Part shown: positions 21,130 to 27,730 of the stretch, in pieces
Numbering within the stretch: the first letter of the stretch is position 1
Layout of the letters: each line of letters begins with the position of its first letter
Notes under the pieces: generated by a model
Databases searched by the model: none
Told to the model about the DNA's origin: nothing
The model's input: the letters and a program-made list of their open reading frames with translations, nothing else
Source of the DNA: a virus
Length of the DNA stretch: 50,925 nucleotides
Direction: 5' to 3' (one strand)
Virus record (IMG/VR): IMGVR_UViG_3300044739_000008
Span: 1 to 50,925 of that record
Made by a program: the position numbers and the translations under genes

Positions 21130-21395
21130 TATTCGACCATACCGTCAGATGCCGCCGCCCACAAGAGGAGACCACACAGCCGGTCCTCCGACACGACGAC
21201 ATCCGCCTCAAGCTCGGAGCCCTCGAAGCTCTCAACGCGGAAGGTCCCCTTGCCCTTGGGCCGGTATCTGATGACGCGGAGCCCGCTCTGGAACTCGCGC
21301 GCGCTGGGGTGGCCGGGGACCTTGGCCACCTCAACGCCGAGCGCCCGCGCGTGGCGGGCGACTCGGGTTGCGGGGAGGTTGACGCGACGGCTCAC
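21129..21395 (-). CDS. Hypothetical protein (88 aa), GTG start
   Basis: A beta-rich protein with a basic N-terminus (VNLPATRVARHARALGVEVA) and the segment LRVIRYRPKGKGTFRVESFE; no family recognised. The GTG at 21395 overlaps the previous stop (GTGA). Its last codons double as a promoter-like sequence for the SNF2 gene. Confidence 0.65.
   Translation of the reverse strand: MSRRVNLPATRVARHARALGVEVAKVPGHPSAREFQSGLRVIRYRPKGKGTFRVESFEGSELEADVVVSEDRLCGLLLWAAASDGMVE
21136..21164 (-). promoter_or_regulatory. Promoter P4 (family TTGnnn-N7-CATCTG-N4-TATGRT), SNF2 gene
   Basis: -35 TTGTGG and -10 TATGGT are separated by 17 bases; the spacer holds CATCTG at the same place as in P2 and P3. The SNF2 ATG begins six bases after the -10, so transcription could start at or next to the start codon. 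The element lies inside the end of the preceding gene, so coding constraint could explain part of the match. Confidence 0.55.
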
Positions 21396-21649
21396 GCGAG
21401 CCCGTCGCAGCAGGGGAAGAAGTGGCAGTCGTCGGCGCCTTCGCCGGGGCGCATCGAGCCCTCGGCGATGTGGTCGGCGTAAATCTCGTCGCCAACCTCG
21501 TCGCGGGACGCGGCCTCGATCGTCCAGCCGTGCCGGTACTCCGGCTCACGCTGGGCGTTGCGCTTCAGGTCCGCGCAACCCTCGGCGTGGACGTGGAACG
21601 TACCCTTGCTCTGGTCGTTCAGGTTGGGGCCGCAGATCGTCACCTTCAT
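21392..21649 (-). CDS. Hypothetical protein (85 aa)
   Basis: Begins MKVTICGPNLNDQSKGTFHV and is rich in H and C (HVHAEGCADL, CHFFPCCDG), so metal binding is possible; no family recognised. The ATG at 21649 has a GAGGAG site. An in-frame ATG at 21679, seven bases after the P1 -10, would give an MSSTDPRGAT extension from a leaderless transcript. Confidence 0.7.
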   Translation of the reverse strand: MKVTICGPNLNDQSKGTFHVHAEGCADLKRNAQREPEYRHGWTIEAASRDEVGDEIYADHIAEGSMRPGEGADDCHFFPCCDGLA

Positions 21650-21667
21650 GGTAGCTCCTCTTGGGTC

Positions 21668-21681
21668 GGTTGAACTCATCT
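21668..21681 (-). promoter_or_regulatory. GATGAGTTCAACC leader element, copy 3
   Basis: GATGAGTTCAACC directly downstream of the P1 -10. The ATG inside it is in frame with the gene at 21649. The same 12-mer (last bases A/C variable) occurs near 18832, 19064 and 25229. Confidence 0.6.
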
Positions 21682-21686
21682 AGACG

Positions 21687-21715
21687 ATCATAAGGGCTAA
21701 TGAACGAACGTACAA
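21687..21715 (-). promoter_or_regulatory. Promoter P1
   Basis: -35 TTGTAC (21710-21715), 17-base spacer with CATTAG at the position where P2-P4 carry CATCTG, and -10 TATGAT (21687-21692). It follows directly after the hairpin 21718-21760. The downstream sequence CG...GATGAGTTCAACC matches that of P2. Confidence 0.75.
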
Positions 21716-21717
21716 GT

Positions 21718-21760
21718 GGGAGGGGCGGCGGCCAGCCGGTTGAAGACCGCCACCCCTCCC
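21718..21760 (-). terminator. Hairpin terminator upstream of P1
   Basis: Arms GGGAGGGGCGGCGG (21718-21731) and CCGCCACCCCTCCC (21747-21760) pair over 14 bases with one mismatch around a 15-base loop. It separates the operon ending with the 48-aa gene from promoter P1. No T-tract is present. Confidence 0.65.
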
Positions 21761-21813
21761 TACCTCGGGTCCGGCGAGGGAGACGCCGGTGGGCTCAGCG
21801 CCCGAGGCAAGTG

Positions 21814-21960
21814 TTACCGGCGCCCGCTCCCTTCGCGGAAGCCGTCGCGGAGCGCCTTGCCGAGGACGCCGAGATGCTGCTTGGCCTCCTCCTTGCGGCG
21901 AGCGTTCGTGGTCTCCACGCGCTCCATGAAGCTCGGTTTGTCGGGCTTCCGGCGCTTCAT
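21814..21960 (-). CDS. Small basic protein (48 aa)
   Basis: A very short gene. The ATG at 21960 has AGGGAGG upstream and overlaps the previous stop (ATGA). The product starts MKRRKPDKPSFMERVETTNA and is helical, highly basic and ends GRR. It closes an operon and is followed by a hairpin. Function unknown; nucleic-acid binding is possible from charge alone. Confidence 0.65.
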   Translation of the reverse strand: MKRRKPDKPSFMERVETTNARRKEEAKQHLGVLGKALRDGFREGSGRR

Positions 21961-22463
21961 GCGGCCTCCCTCACGCCCTCACCCGCAACGATCGTCGCGG
22001 CGTAGTGCTCGCCTCGCGGACGGTACACGTAGCCCGCCCGACCGTTCCGGCCTCTGTCCAGCAAGCCCTCCTTGCGGCAGGACGTGATCGCCTTCCAGAG
22101 GAGCGTGTCGCTGAACCGGGAGCCGAAGTGCTGCGGCTCCTTGAGGTCGCCGAACCTGAAGGACTCCGGCGCCTCGCCCTTCTGGATCCAGTCGCGCATC
22201 GTCTGCCACGCGGTGTAGGAGCCCGAGCCCTCCCTTGGGTACGGGTCCGCCAGGACCTCCTCGTCACTCCGGTTGGACGCTCCGGCGCGCGTACCTCGCC
22301 GCTCCGGCGCGTCACCGTTCGAGCTTGGCCGGGTCCTCGGCTGGATCGTGTCGAGGTAGCGCTCAGCCTCCTCGATCTCTCGTTCCAGCGCCCTGATCTC
22401 GATCCGAGCTTCGCGGATGCGAGCCTTCACGCCCTTGGCGAGCGTTGTCTTGAGGTCACTCAT
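21957..22463 (-). CDS. Coiled-coil plus winged-helix-like protein (168 aa)
   Basis: From the ATG at 22463 (GGAGGATGAG site). Residues 10-45 form a charged coiled coil (RIREARIEIRALEREIEEAE); a flexible middle follows, and the C-terminal 70 residues look like a winged helix (WKAITSCRKEGLLDRGRNGR, then a VYRPRG wing). This suggests a DNA-binding regulator that dimerises through the coil. The frame to 22604 is a shadow of the upstream gene. Confidence 0.65.
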   Translation of the reverse strand: MSDLKTTLAKGVKARIREARIEIRALEREIEEAERYLDTIQPRTRPSSNGDAPERRGTRAGASNRSDEEVLADPYPREGSGSYTAWQTMRDWIQKGEAPESFRFGDLKEPQHFGSRFSDTLLWKAITSCRKEGLLDRGRNGRAGYVYRPRGEHYAATIVAGEGVREAA

Positions 22464-22747
22464 TTGCTCATCCTCCTCTTGACCCTCCTGCCGGGTATCC
22501 GGGCGGTCCCGAAGCACCACGGGCAGGAGGCTGTTTCGTAGGTCCGCCCGTTCACCTTGTGCGGGCGCTTCCATCCGACCGAAGCCCAGAAGCTCCGGCC
22601 ACACCGCTTACGCGGGCACGTCACCTTCAACATGGCGCCCTCCTCGGCGCCCTCGAACTCGAACCGCTCGACGGCGAATGCCGGGAGCGCGGAGGGAGGA
22701 GGCATGACCTCCTCCATCCTGGTCTGAAGTGCCGACTCTCTCGGCAT
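22460..22747 (-). CDS. Zinc-ribbon protein (95 aa)
   Basis: Two cysteine pairs, CPRKRC and CPWC, about 27 residues apart with a basic loop (FWASVGWKRPHKVNGR) between them, and an Arg/Lys-rich end (RIPGRRVKRRMSK). It reads as a zinc ribbon for nucleic acid. TGATG and ATGA overlaps couple it to both neighbours. Confidence 0.7.
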   Translation of the reverse strand: MPRESALQTRMEEVMPPPSALPAFAVERFEFEGAEEGAMLKVTCPRKRCGRSFWASVGWKRPHKVNGRTYETASCPWCFGTARIPGRRVKRRMSK

Positions 22748-23091
22748 CAGAACGTCACGAGGTTGATTGACACGCTCGTCCCGTACTCGGGCTCGAACGG
22801 TAGGTTGGCGTCCTGAAGGAGCCCGCTGATCTCATCGACCTCGATCATCTCAACCCACTGACGCGACTCCCACACGACCTCGGCGGGCCACCGCTCGGGA
22901 TCGCTCCCCGGTCGGTGGCAGTTGATTCGATTGCCCATGATGTCCGTCGCCGACCGCTTGTCCGGCCACTGGCCGTCGAAGCGAGCCTTGATGTAGCCTC
23001 GGACGATCCTGAATGCGGCGGTTAGCTCCGCGTTCGGGTACGGGCGCGGCTGCGGGTCCGGCGTCGAGAGGCGCCGTCGCACCGGCGTCAT
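22747..23091 (-). CDS. Hypothetical protein (114 aa)
   Basis: Not recognised. A Pro/Arg-rich N-terminus is followed by a helix (AAFRIVRGYIKARFDGQWPD) and an acidic C-terminal half. It lies inside a coupled early operon (23435 to 21814). The start overlaps the upstream TGA as ATGA. Confidence 0.65.
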   Translation of the reverse strand: MTPVRRRLSTPDPQPRPYPNAELTAAFRIVRGYIKARFDGQWPDKRSATDIMGNRINCHRPGSDPERWPAEVVWESRQWVEMIEVDEISGLLQDANLPFEPEYGTSVSINLVTF

Positions 23092-23435
23092 CGAACTAGC
23101 TCCACGTGCGGACGAGCGTAGTAGCGGTCGATGTAGACCGCCACGGCTTCCCGCTGCGTCCGGCAGATGGCTAGCTCGGGCGCCAGGATCGTCGGGCGGT
23201 GCGTGAAGCCGTCCGCCTCCCGAACCTCGGTGCCCTCCTTAGCTCGCTCGAACCGCAACACGTACTTGCTGCGGAAGCTCGCCGAGTCGCAGTTCAGTCC
23301 GTGCGTCTCGATCACAGCAACCTCGCGCTCGTCCTTCACGAGGGCGATGCCCCAGACGGGCGGCCAGCTGCCTACGTAGTAGCGCTCGATCGTGATGCCG
23401 ATCTTCCCGAGCGCTTCCTGGTGTCTCTTGTTCAT
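23088..23435 (-). CDS. Hypothetical protein (115 aa)
   Basis: First gene of the small-gene operon. Alternating strands (IGITIERYYVGSWPPVWGIA) and a final helix suggest a small mixed alpha/beta fold of unknown role. The leader before the ATG (CCAACGAGAGGATGAG) closely resembles the leader of the DUF2786 gene, so the two may share control. Confidence 0.65.
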   Translation of the reverse strand: MNKRHQEALGKIGITIERYYVGSWPPVWGIALVKDEREVAVIETHGLNCDSASFRSKYVLRFERAKEGTEVREADGFTHRPTILAPELAICRTQREAVAVYIDRYYARPHVELVR

Positions 23436-23492
23436 CTCGTGCTCATCCTCTCGTTGGTCCTCTGGTTGTACACTTCGGGCGGGTGGACCGTA

Positions 23493-23529
23493 CCCCAGCC
23501 CTCTCGCGGACCGGCGCGGAGGGCTGGGG
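23493..23529 (-). terminator. Hairpin after the DUF2786 gene
   Basis: Perfect 11-bp arms CCCCAGCCCTC and GAGGGCTGGGG around a 15-base GC-rich loop, lying between the DUF2786 stop (23546) and the next start (23435). A likely terminator; the rest of the 110-bp gap shows no clear promoter. Confidence 0.65.
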
Positions 23530-23545
23530 AGACGGTGGGGAGACT

Positions 23546-24571
23546 CTAACCCCTTTCGATCTCCCGGCGCGCTCCCACGCGACGGCTCGGGGACGTGCCC
23601 AGGTCCGCGCGGGCGCCCGCTGCGCTCCCGGCGTAGTAGGCGGACATGTCGGTCGCAAGCTCGCGGGAGACGGCGCCGCCGCCCTTCGACTTCTTGCCGT
23701 CATCCTCGGGCGGCGGAAACATCTCCTGGTACATGTCGTCGGCGACCTGGCGGATGTCCCGGAGCGCGAGCGCGGCGGGGTTGTCGCCGGTGCCCTCGGC
23801 GCGAGCGCGCAGCTGGCGCATCCGCTTGCGGACCTCCGAGACGAAGCCCATCGCGTAGGAGCGCTGGAACACGCCGGGGTGAACGTAGTTGCGCTCCAGC
23901 CCGTTGTCTCTCGCGTGCTTCCGGTTCAGCTGGGCGAGCCGGTTCTTGATCACCTTCCAGTACGCCTCGGGGAGCCGGTCGAACGGCGTGGCCGCCTCGA
24001 TCGTCTCGCCGTCCCGGCTCATGTGCTCGCCGCGCGACGGCTTGACCATCCCGGCCTCCCAGAGGAGCTTGGTGATCCGCTCCCAGTTCATCCCGGCCAT
24101 CCGCATGTCGTAGACGTTCTCCGCGAGCGTCTTGTCGGCGGTCGGCTGACGCTCAAGCTCGCGCCCCATCTGGAGCATGAGGCTCGTGAACATCAGGTCG
24201 AAGTAGTCCAGGTCACTCGGGAGCCCGATCAGCGGCATCTGCGAGTAGCCGCCCGGACCGGAGCCCTGGCCCCGGTACGCGACGACGCAGCGGCAGTGCC
24301 GCGCGCACGCGGTGAACAAGCCCCAAAGCTCGTCGCCGCGCGAGTGCCCCCACCACCAATTGATATCGACGTAGCGCGCCTCCGGCTTCGGGCGGGCCGT
24401 GACGCCGTCCTGGGCCTGATCGACCTGCCACTGCTCGATCGCGTAGGCGGTCATCAACTCGTCCGCCTTCGCCCGGAAGGTCTCAGCCTCCTCGGGGAAG
24501 TTCGTGCTGTCGGCCTTCGCTAGGAGCGCTCGCACCCGCTCCAGCATCTTCGCGTTCCGGTCCTCGTTCAT
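23546..24571 (-). CDS. DUF2786-domain protein (341 aa)
   Basis: The N-terminal 45 residues (KMLERVRALLAKADSTNFPE, then EAETFRAKADELM) are the DUF2786 signature, found in phage and bacterial proteins of unknown function. The middle holds a cysteine/histidine patch (ACARHCRCVVAYRG) and a DYFDLMFTSLMLQM helix. The C-terminus is basic and rich in Ala/Arg. The ATG at 24571 is nine bases after GAGGAGG; the ATG at 24580 is an alternative. Confidence 0.8.
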   Translation of the reverse strand: MNEDRNAKMLERVRALLAKADSTNFPEEAETFRAKADELMTAYAIEQWQVDQAQDGVTARPKPEARYVDINWWWGHSRGDELWGLFTACARHCRCVVAYRGQGSGPGGYSQMPLIGLPSDLDYFDLMFTSLMLQMGRELERQPTADKTLAENVYDMRMAGMNWERITKLLWEAGMVKPSRGEHMSRDGETIEAATPFDRLPEAYWKVIKNRLAQLNRKHARDNGLERNYVHPGVFQRSYAMGFVSEVRKRMRQLRARAEGTGDNPAALALRDIRQVADDMYQEMFPPPEDDGKKSKGGGAVSRELATDMSAYYAGSAAGARADLGTSPSRRVGARREIERG

Positions 24572-24599
24572 CTCGTTCATCCTCCTCGTTGGTCTCGTG

Positions 24600-25202
24600 T
24601 TACCAGCCACGCTCGCCGCGACAGACCGGCCCGATGCCGACCGCGCGACTTGTCTCGTCCGTGAGCGTCCGTCCGCACACGCCGCACTCGCCTAGCTCGA
24701 CGCCGTAGCGCATCGTCGCCGCCTTCGGGTCCTCGGCGATCTGCTCCAGGATCGAGCGCTTCAGGTCCGGGCGCTTGATCGCTCCCTCGGCGGGCTCGCC
24801 GTGCGGTCCGCCTCGGAGGCTCTTGAGGAACGTGAAGCCCTCCCACCGGCCCTTGTCGGGGCGATCGACCTTGTAGAACTTCAGCACGCCGTCGCGCTCG
24901 ATCGCGTAACGGCCCTCGGGGACCTCGGGCCACTCGCCCGGACCCTGGCGCAGCTTCGCGTCGAGCACTCGGGTCGGCTCATCGACGCGGTGGGGCTGCG
25001 CCTTGAGCCGCGTGATGAAGTCCGAGGCGCGGAACTTGCTGATGTCGCCCGAGGCGATCCGAGCGTTCATCGCCTCGCGGGCGGCGTCGGGGACCTGCCG
25101 CTGCTTCAGCAGATCGGCGAGGTAGGACAGCTGCCGCTCGGTGGCGGGCGGTCCGCCTTCGCTCGCGGGCGGCGGGGTGGTGGGGTACTCGTTGCGGGGC
25201 AT
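24600..25202 (-). CDS. DUF6011-like protein with C-terminal zinc ribbon (200 aa)
   Basis: The C-terminal end CGVCGRTLTDETSRAVGIGP followed by VCRGE is the conserved end of DUF6011-type phage proteins and holds three to four zinc-ligand cysteines. The N-terminal part contains a helical ATERQLSYLADLLKQR segment, and the middle a YAIERDGVLKFYKVDRP strand pair. The ATG at 25202 has GAGGAG; the in-frame ATG at 25229, seven bases after the P2 -10, could give a leaderless MSSTTRGAG-extended form. Confidence 0.75.
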   Translation of the reverse strand: MPRNEYPTTPPPASEGGPPATERQLSYLADLLKQRQVPDAAREAMNARIASGDISKFRASDFITRLKAQPHRVDEPTRVLDAKLRQGPGEWPEVPEGRYAIERDGVLKFYKVDRPDKGRWEGFTFLKSLRGGPHGEPAEGAIKRPDLKRSILEQIAEDPKAATMRYGVELGECGVCGRTLTDETSRAVGIGPVCRGERGW

Positions 25203-25217
25203 ACCGGCTCCTCTGGT

Positions 25218-25230
25218 GGTTGAACTCATC
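25218..25230 (-). promoter_or_regulatory. GATGAGTTCAACC leader element, copy 4
   Basis: Same 13 bases as at the P1 gene, again immediately downstream of the promoter and in frame with the gene. Conservation of this leader in two operons suggests a shared control or start function. Confidence 0.6.
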
Positions 25231-25236
25231 GGGTCG

Positions 25237-25265
25237 ATCATAACGCCAGATGCCCCGCCGTTCAA
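25237..25265 (-). promoter_or_regulatory. Promoter P2
   Basis: -35 TTGAAC (25260-25265), 17-base spacer with CATCTG, and -10 TATGAT (25237-25242). The -35 lies inside the hairpin 25252-25286, so terminator and promoter are fused. Confidence 0.78.
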
Positions 25266-25286
25266 CTCCCTCGTGAACGGCGGGGC
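25252..25286 (-). terminator. Perfect hairpin overlapping promoter P2
   Basis: Thirteen-base perfect arms GCCCCGCCGTTCA (25252-25264) and TGAACGGCGGGGC (25274-25286) with a 9-base loop. It starts ten bases after the preceding stop (25297) and ends inside the P2 spacer. Confidence 0.7.
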
Positions 25287-25296
25287 GGGCGGCTGG

Positions 25297-25494
25297 CTAC
25301 TTGATCCCTACGATGTCGCCTTCGGCGACGGTGCGGCAGCCGCCCTCGGCGGCGATGAATTGGATCAACGGCTTCTGTCGGTTCCCGCCCGGAGCGCCAG
25401 CGGGGAGGTAGCGGCGGAAGTGCGTGACGCGGTGCGTGTCTTCGAGGATGGTGTACTTCCCCTCGCCGATCCGTACCTTGCTCATCGTCTCCAT
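25297..25494 (-). CDS. Hypothetical protein (65 aa or longer)
   Basis: From the ATG at 25494 (GAAGG site) the product begins METMSKVRIGEGKYTILEDT and ends VAEGDIVGIK, a small beta-rich protein. The same frame stays open and protein-like back to 25622 (LFDEHTLPEDRAALIEGK), but I find no ATG, GTG or TTG with a ribosome site there, so the true start is unclear. It follows the HTH gene. Function unknown. Confidence 0.55.
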   Translation of the reverse strand: METMSKVRIGEGKYTILEDTHRVTHFRRYLPAGAPGGNRQKPLIQFIAAEGGCRTVAEGDIVGIK

Positions 25495-25622
25495 CCGCTT
25501 GCCTTCTATCAGAGCCGCGCGGTCCTCGGGGAGCGTGTGCTCATCGAACAACAGAGCGAGCGCGGTGGCGAGTCCTTCCGCCTCCCGCGCTCGCTTGCTT
25601 CCCGAGCGATGCTGGGCTCCGC

Positions 25623-25955
25623 TTACTGAGGGTCCGAAGCGGTCTTGACGCGGACCGTGCGCTTGGCCTTGCCGGCCTTCGACGTGGACGTGGTGCCCTT
25701 GGCCTTCGCGCTCGACGCCTTCTTGGCGGCGGGCTTCGGGCCGGAGCCGTTGCGGACGATCGCCTTGGTGGTCTCGCCGGGCTTGACGCCTCCGGCGTTG
25801 AGACCGGCCTCCGCCATGATCGCGGTCATCGGTCCCGAGCCGAGCTTGACGCCCAGCGCCTCGCGGACCTCGTTCCACGTCTTGCCCTGCTTGCGCAGCT
25901 TGGCGATGGCCGTGGCGCTCGGGCGCTTCGGGGCGGTCTTGGTCTGTGCGGGCAT
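25623..25955 (-). CDS. HTH protein with histone H1-like basic tail (110 aa)
   Basis: The N-terminal half (TAIAKLRKQGKTWNEVREAL, then GVKLGSGPMTAIMAEAG) has the spacing of a helix-turn-helix. The C-terminal half is a low-complexity Lys/Ala/Ser tail (PAAKKASSAKAKGTT and SKAGKAKR), as in histone H1-like bacterial and phage nucleoid proteins. The ATG at 25955 has GGAGGTAG, and promoter P3 lies 54 bases upstream. It is the first gene of its operon, so an early DNA-binding regulator or nucleoid protein is a good guess. Confidence 0.72.
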   Translation of the reverse strand: MPAQTKTAPKRPSATAIAKLRKQGKTWNEVREALGVKLGSGPMTAIMAEAGLNAGGVKPGETTKAIVRNGSGPKPAAKKASSAKAKGTTSTSKAGKAKRTVRVKTASDPQ

Positions 25956-26008
25956 TTCAGCTACCTCCGGTGTCTCGCGGAGGGCCATTCCCTCCGTCGC
26001 TTCGGCGA

Positions 26009-26037
26009 ACCATACTACCAGATGAACCGGAGCACAA
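26009..26037 (-). promoter_or_regulatory. Promoter P3
   Basis: -35 TTGTGC (26032-26037), 17-base spacer with CATCTG, and -10 TATGGT (26009-26014), in the intergenic gap before the HTH gene. Unlike P1, P2 and P4 it has a conventional leader with a ribosome site. Confidence 0.75.
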
Positions 26038-26047
26038 CCAGGAACTG

Positions 26048-26470
26048 CTAGGGGATCGGGACGGGTGGCTTGGTGCCGACCACGCGCCGGTCCTCGACCA
26101 CCGGGAGCCGGGGAGGGATCGCCGCGACGATCCTGATGTACTTGATCTCCTCGGGGTGAGGGAGCCGGACACCGCGCTCGGCGGGACGATCAACCGTCAG
26201 CACGCAGTCGAGAATCGCGTACAGCCTGATCGACCGCTCGCGCTCGGCTGCTTTGTCCTCGCGCTGACGTGAGTCGATCCGTTCGAGGGCGCGGACTACG
26301 TTGCCGCGCTCGCACCCGGTGATTGCGGCTTGGCGGACCGTCTCAGCAAGCTCGCGGGCGGTTGCGGCATTGTCATCGGCTTTGTCCGCCGTAGTGAGCG
26401 TGGTCCCGGCGACGACACCGAAGGCGCCGAGCCCGAGGACGATGCCGATTGCGAGTAGCCAACGGCCCAT
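26048..26470 (-). CDS. Membrane-anchored protein with Cys pair (140 aa)
   Basis: N-terminal transmembrane segment (WLLAIGIVLGLGAFGVVAGT), then an exported helical part with GCERGNVVRALERIDSRQ and YAILDCVLT, giving two cysteines that could form a disulfide. The same C...R...ILDC pattern occurs in the upstream protein. The ATG at 26470 follows GAGGAGG. It lies next to holin-like genes, so a spanin-like or envelope role is possible but unproven. Confidence 0.6.
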   Translation of the reverse strand: MGRWLLAIGIVLGLGAFGVVAGTTLTTADKADDNAATARELAETVRQAAITGCERGNVVRALERIDSRQREDKAAERERSIRLYAILDCVLTVDRPAERGVRLPHPEEIKYIRIVAAIPPRLPVVEDRRVVGTKPPVPIP

Positions 26471-26472
26471 GA

Positions 26473-27381
26473 TCAACCTCCTCCTGTACAGATGATCGGT
26501 AGCGGCAGGTTGTTGCAGACTCCCTCGATCACGTCTGGTAGGAGCCCTTGACCGGGATCAGGAGTCTCGGGGACCGGCACGGGCGGTAGCTCCGGCGTGG
26601 TCGGCGTCGGCGGGGTGGTTGGCGTCGTCGGCGTCGGGCTCGGGTCCCCGCCGCCACCGCCGTTCCCGTCGCCGCCGCCGTCGCCGCCTCCTCCGTCCCC
26701 ATTGCCTCTGGGTGCCTCCCTGGGCCTCTGCGGCTGCCCCGTACCGGGCTGGGGTCTACCCTGGGTAGGGTCCGGGGCGACCTGCGCGCGTGGGGAGGCG
26801 AGCTTGCGCGGCGGCGGGTCGCTCAGCCGGTCCAGTTGACGCTCGATCCGGTCGTCTCGGCGCCGCGCCTCCGGGTCCAGTTGATCGTCTCCCGGCGTAG
26901 GGTCCAGGAGCCCTTGAAGGTACTTGGCGACGAACGAGCGCTGCCCCTTCGGCCCGAGCGGGTCGGCGGGGTTGCCTTCGAGGTTCGGCTTGCAGTCGAG
27001 AATCGGGAGGTTGGCGCGCACTCGCCGGAGGCTCACCTTGCGTTGCGCCTCGGCGGACGACAGTAGCTGAATGACGATCGGATCGGCGCTCTGCGGGATG
27101 ATGATCGGTGTCGCGTAGGCGGCGTGGATCTCGGCGCGGTCCAGCTGATCCCTCGCGCAGATTCTGAACGCCGCCGTGCGCAAGCTCGCCGTGTCCTTGG
27201 CCTCCAGTTTCTCTACCCGGTCGATCCACGTGACGATCGTGTAGCCGCCGACCGCGAGCCCGACCGTAAGGATCACGATGAAAGCGATCATGATCCCCTT
27301 GAGCTGGTTGAACTCGTCGTGGGTGAGCAGCTGCGGCTCCTCCTTAGCCACCTGTCGAATGTCTCGCTTATCCGTCTCCAT
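26473..27381 (-). CDS. Membrane protein with Cys pair and Gly/Pro/Thr-rich linker (302 aa)
   Basis: A cytoplasmic N-terminus of about 28 residues, one transmembrane helix (GIMIAFIVILTVGLAVGGYT), then an external domain with FRICARDQLDRAE and LPILDCKPNLEG cysteines. A long low-complexity linker follows (GDGGGGDGGGDGNGGGGG, then PTPTTPTTPP). The C-terminus ends with two cysteines (CNNLPLPIICTGGG). This looks like a wall-spanning surface or lysis-accessory protein. AAAGGA precedes the ATG. Confidence 0.65.
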   Translation of the reverse strand: METDKRDIRQVAKEEPQLLTHDEFNQLKGIMIAFIVILTVGLAVGGYTIVTWIDRVEKLEAKDTASLRTAAFRICARDQLDRAEIHAAYATPIIIPQSADPIVIQLLSSAEAQRKVSLRRVRANLPILDCKPNLEGNPADPLGPKGQRSFVAKYLQGLLDPTPGDDQLDPEARRRDDRIERQLDRLSDPPPRKLASPRAQVAPDPTQGRPQPGTGQPQRPREAPRGNGDGGGGDGGGDGNGGGGGDPSPTPTTPTTPPTPTTPELPPVPVPETPDPGQGLLPDVIEGVCNNLPLPIICTGGG

Positions 27382-27568
27382 TTGCTTTGTCCTTTCCGCC
27401 TCCTCCGATTGAGATGACCTTCGAGCCGAGTAGGAAGCCGACCGCGATTAGCACGACCGGGATGACCTCGGGAGGCGCCTTGAACTCCGGGTCGAAGAAT
27501 GCCCGGAGATACAACGCAGTCCAGACGGCGAAGGCGACCAGCGCGACGATGGTCCGTATGTGTTGCAT
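27368..27568 (-). CDS. Holin-like membrane protein (66 aa)
   Basis: Two hydrophobic helices (TIVALVAFAVWTALYLRAFF and VIPVVLIAVGFLLGSKVI) with a short charged, Gly-rich C-terminus (GGGGKDKANGDG), the usual class II holin layout. The ATG at 27568 lies two bases after the stop of the preceding membrane peptide; an ATG at 27589 is also in frame, and neither has a clear ribosome site, so coupling is likely. Holin function is inferred. Confidence 0.6.
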   Translation of the reverse strand: MQHIRTIVALVAFAVWTALYLRAFFDPEFKAPPEVIPVVLIAVGFLLGSKVISIGGGGKDKANGDG

Positions 27569-27570
27569 GC

Positions 27571-27729
27571 TCAGCGGAGGAGTATCCATATCGAGGCGAT
27601 CAGGAGGACCGCTGAGGCAACGTACACGCCGACCGCGTTGGCGGCGATTACCGTGACCAGGGCGCAGATCGCTAGGACGATCCCAGCGCTCAACTCGTCC
27701 CGCTCGCGCTGTCGGCTATGCCCGTTCAC
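27571..27729 (-). CDS. Small two-helix membrane protein (52 aa), GTG start
   Basis: The GTG at 27729 follows AAGGGGTAGC and overlaps the stop of the fibre gene. A charged N-terminus (NGHSRQRERDELSA) is followed by two closely spaced hydrophobic segments ending WILLR. It may be a holin or antiholin partner of the next gene. Function inferred from topology only. Confidence 0.6.
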   Translation of the reverse strand: MNGHSRQRERDELSAGIVLAICALVTVIAANAVGVYVASAVLLIASIWILLR

Positions 27730-27730
27730 G

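Noticed and set aside
23443-23703. Minus frame running from the DUF2786 gene into the hairpin
   Set aside because: Low complexity and crosses a perfect 11-bp stem-loop; no start with a ribosome site.
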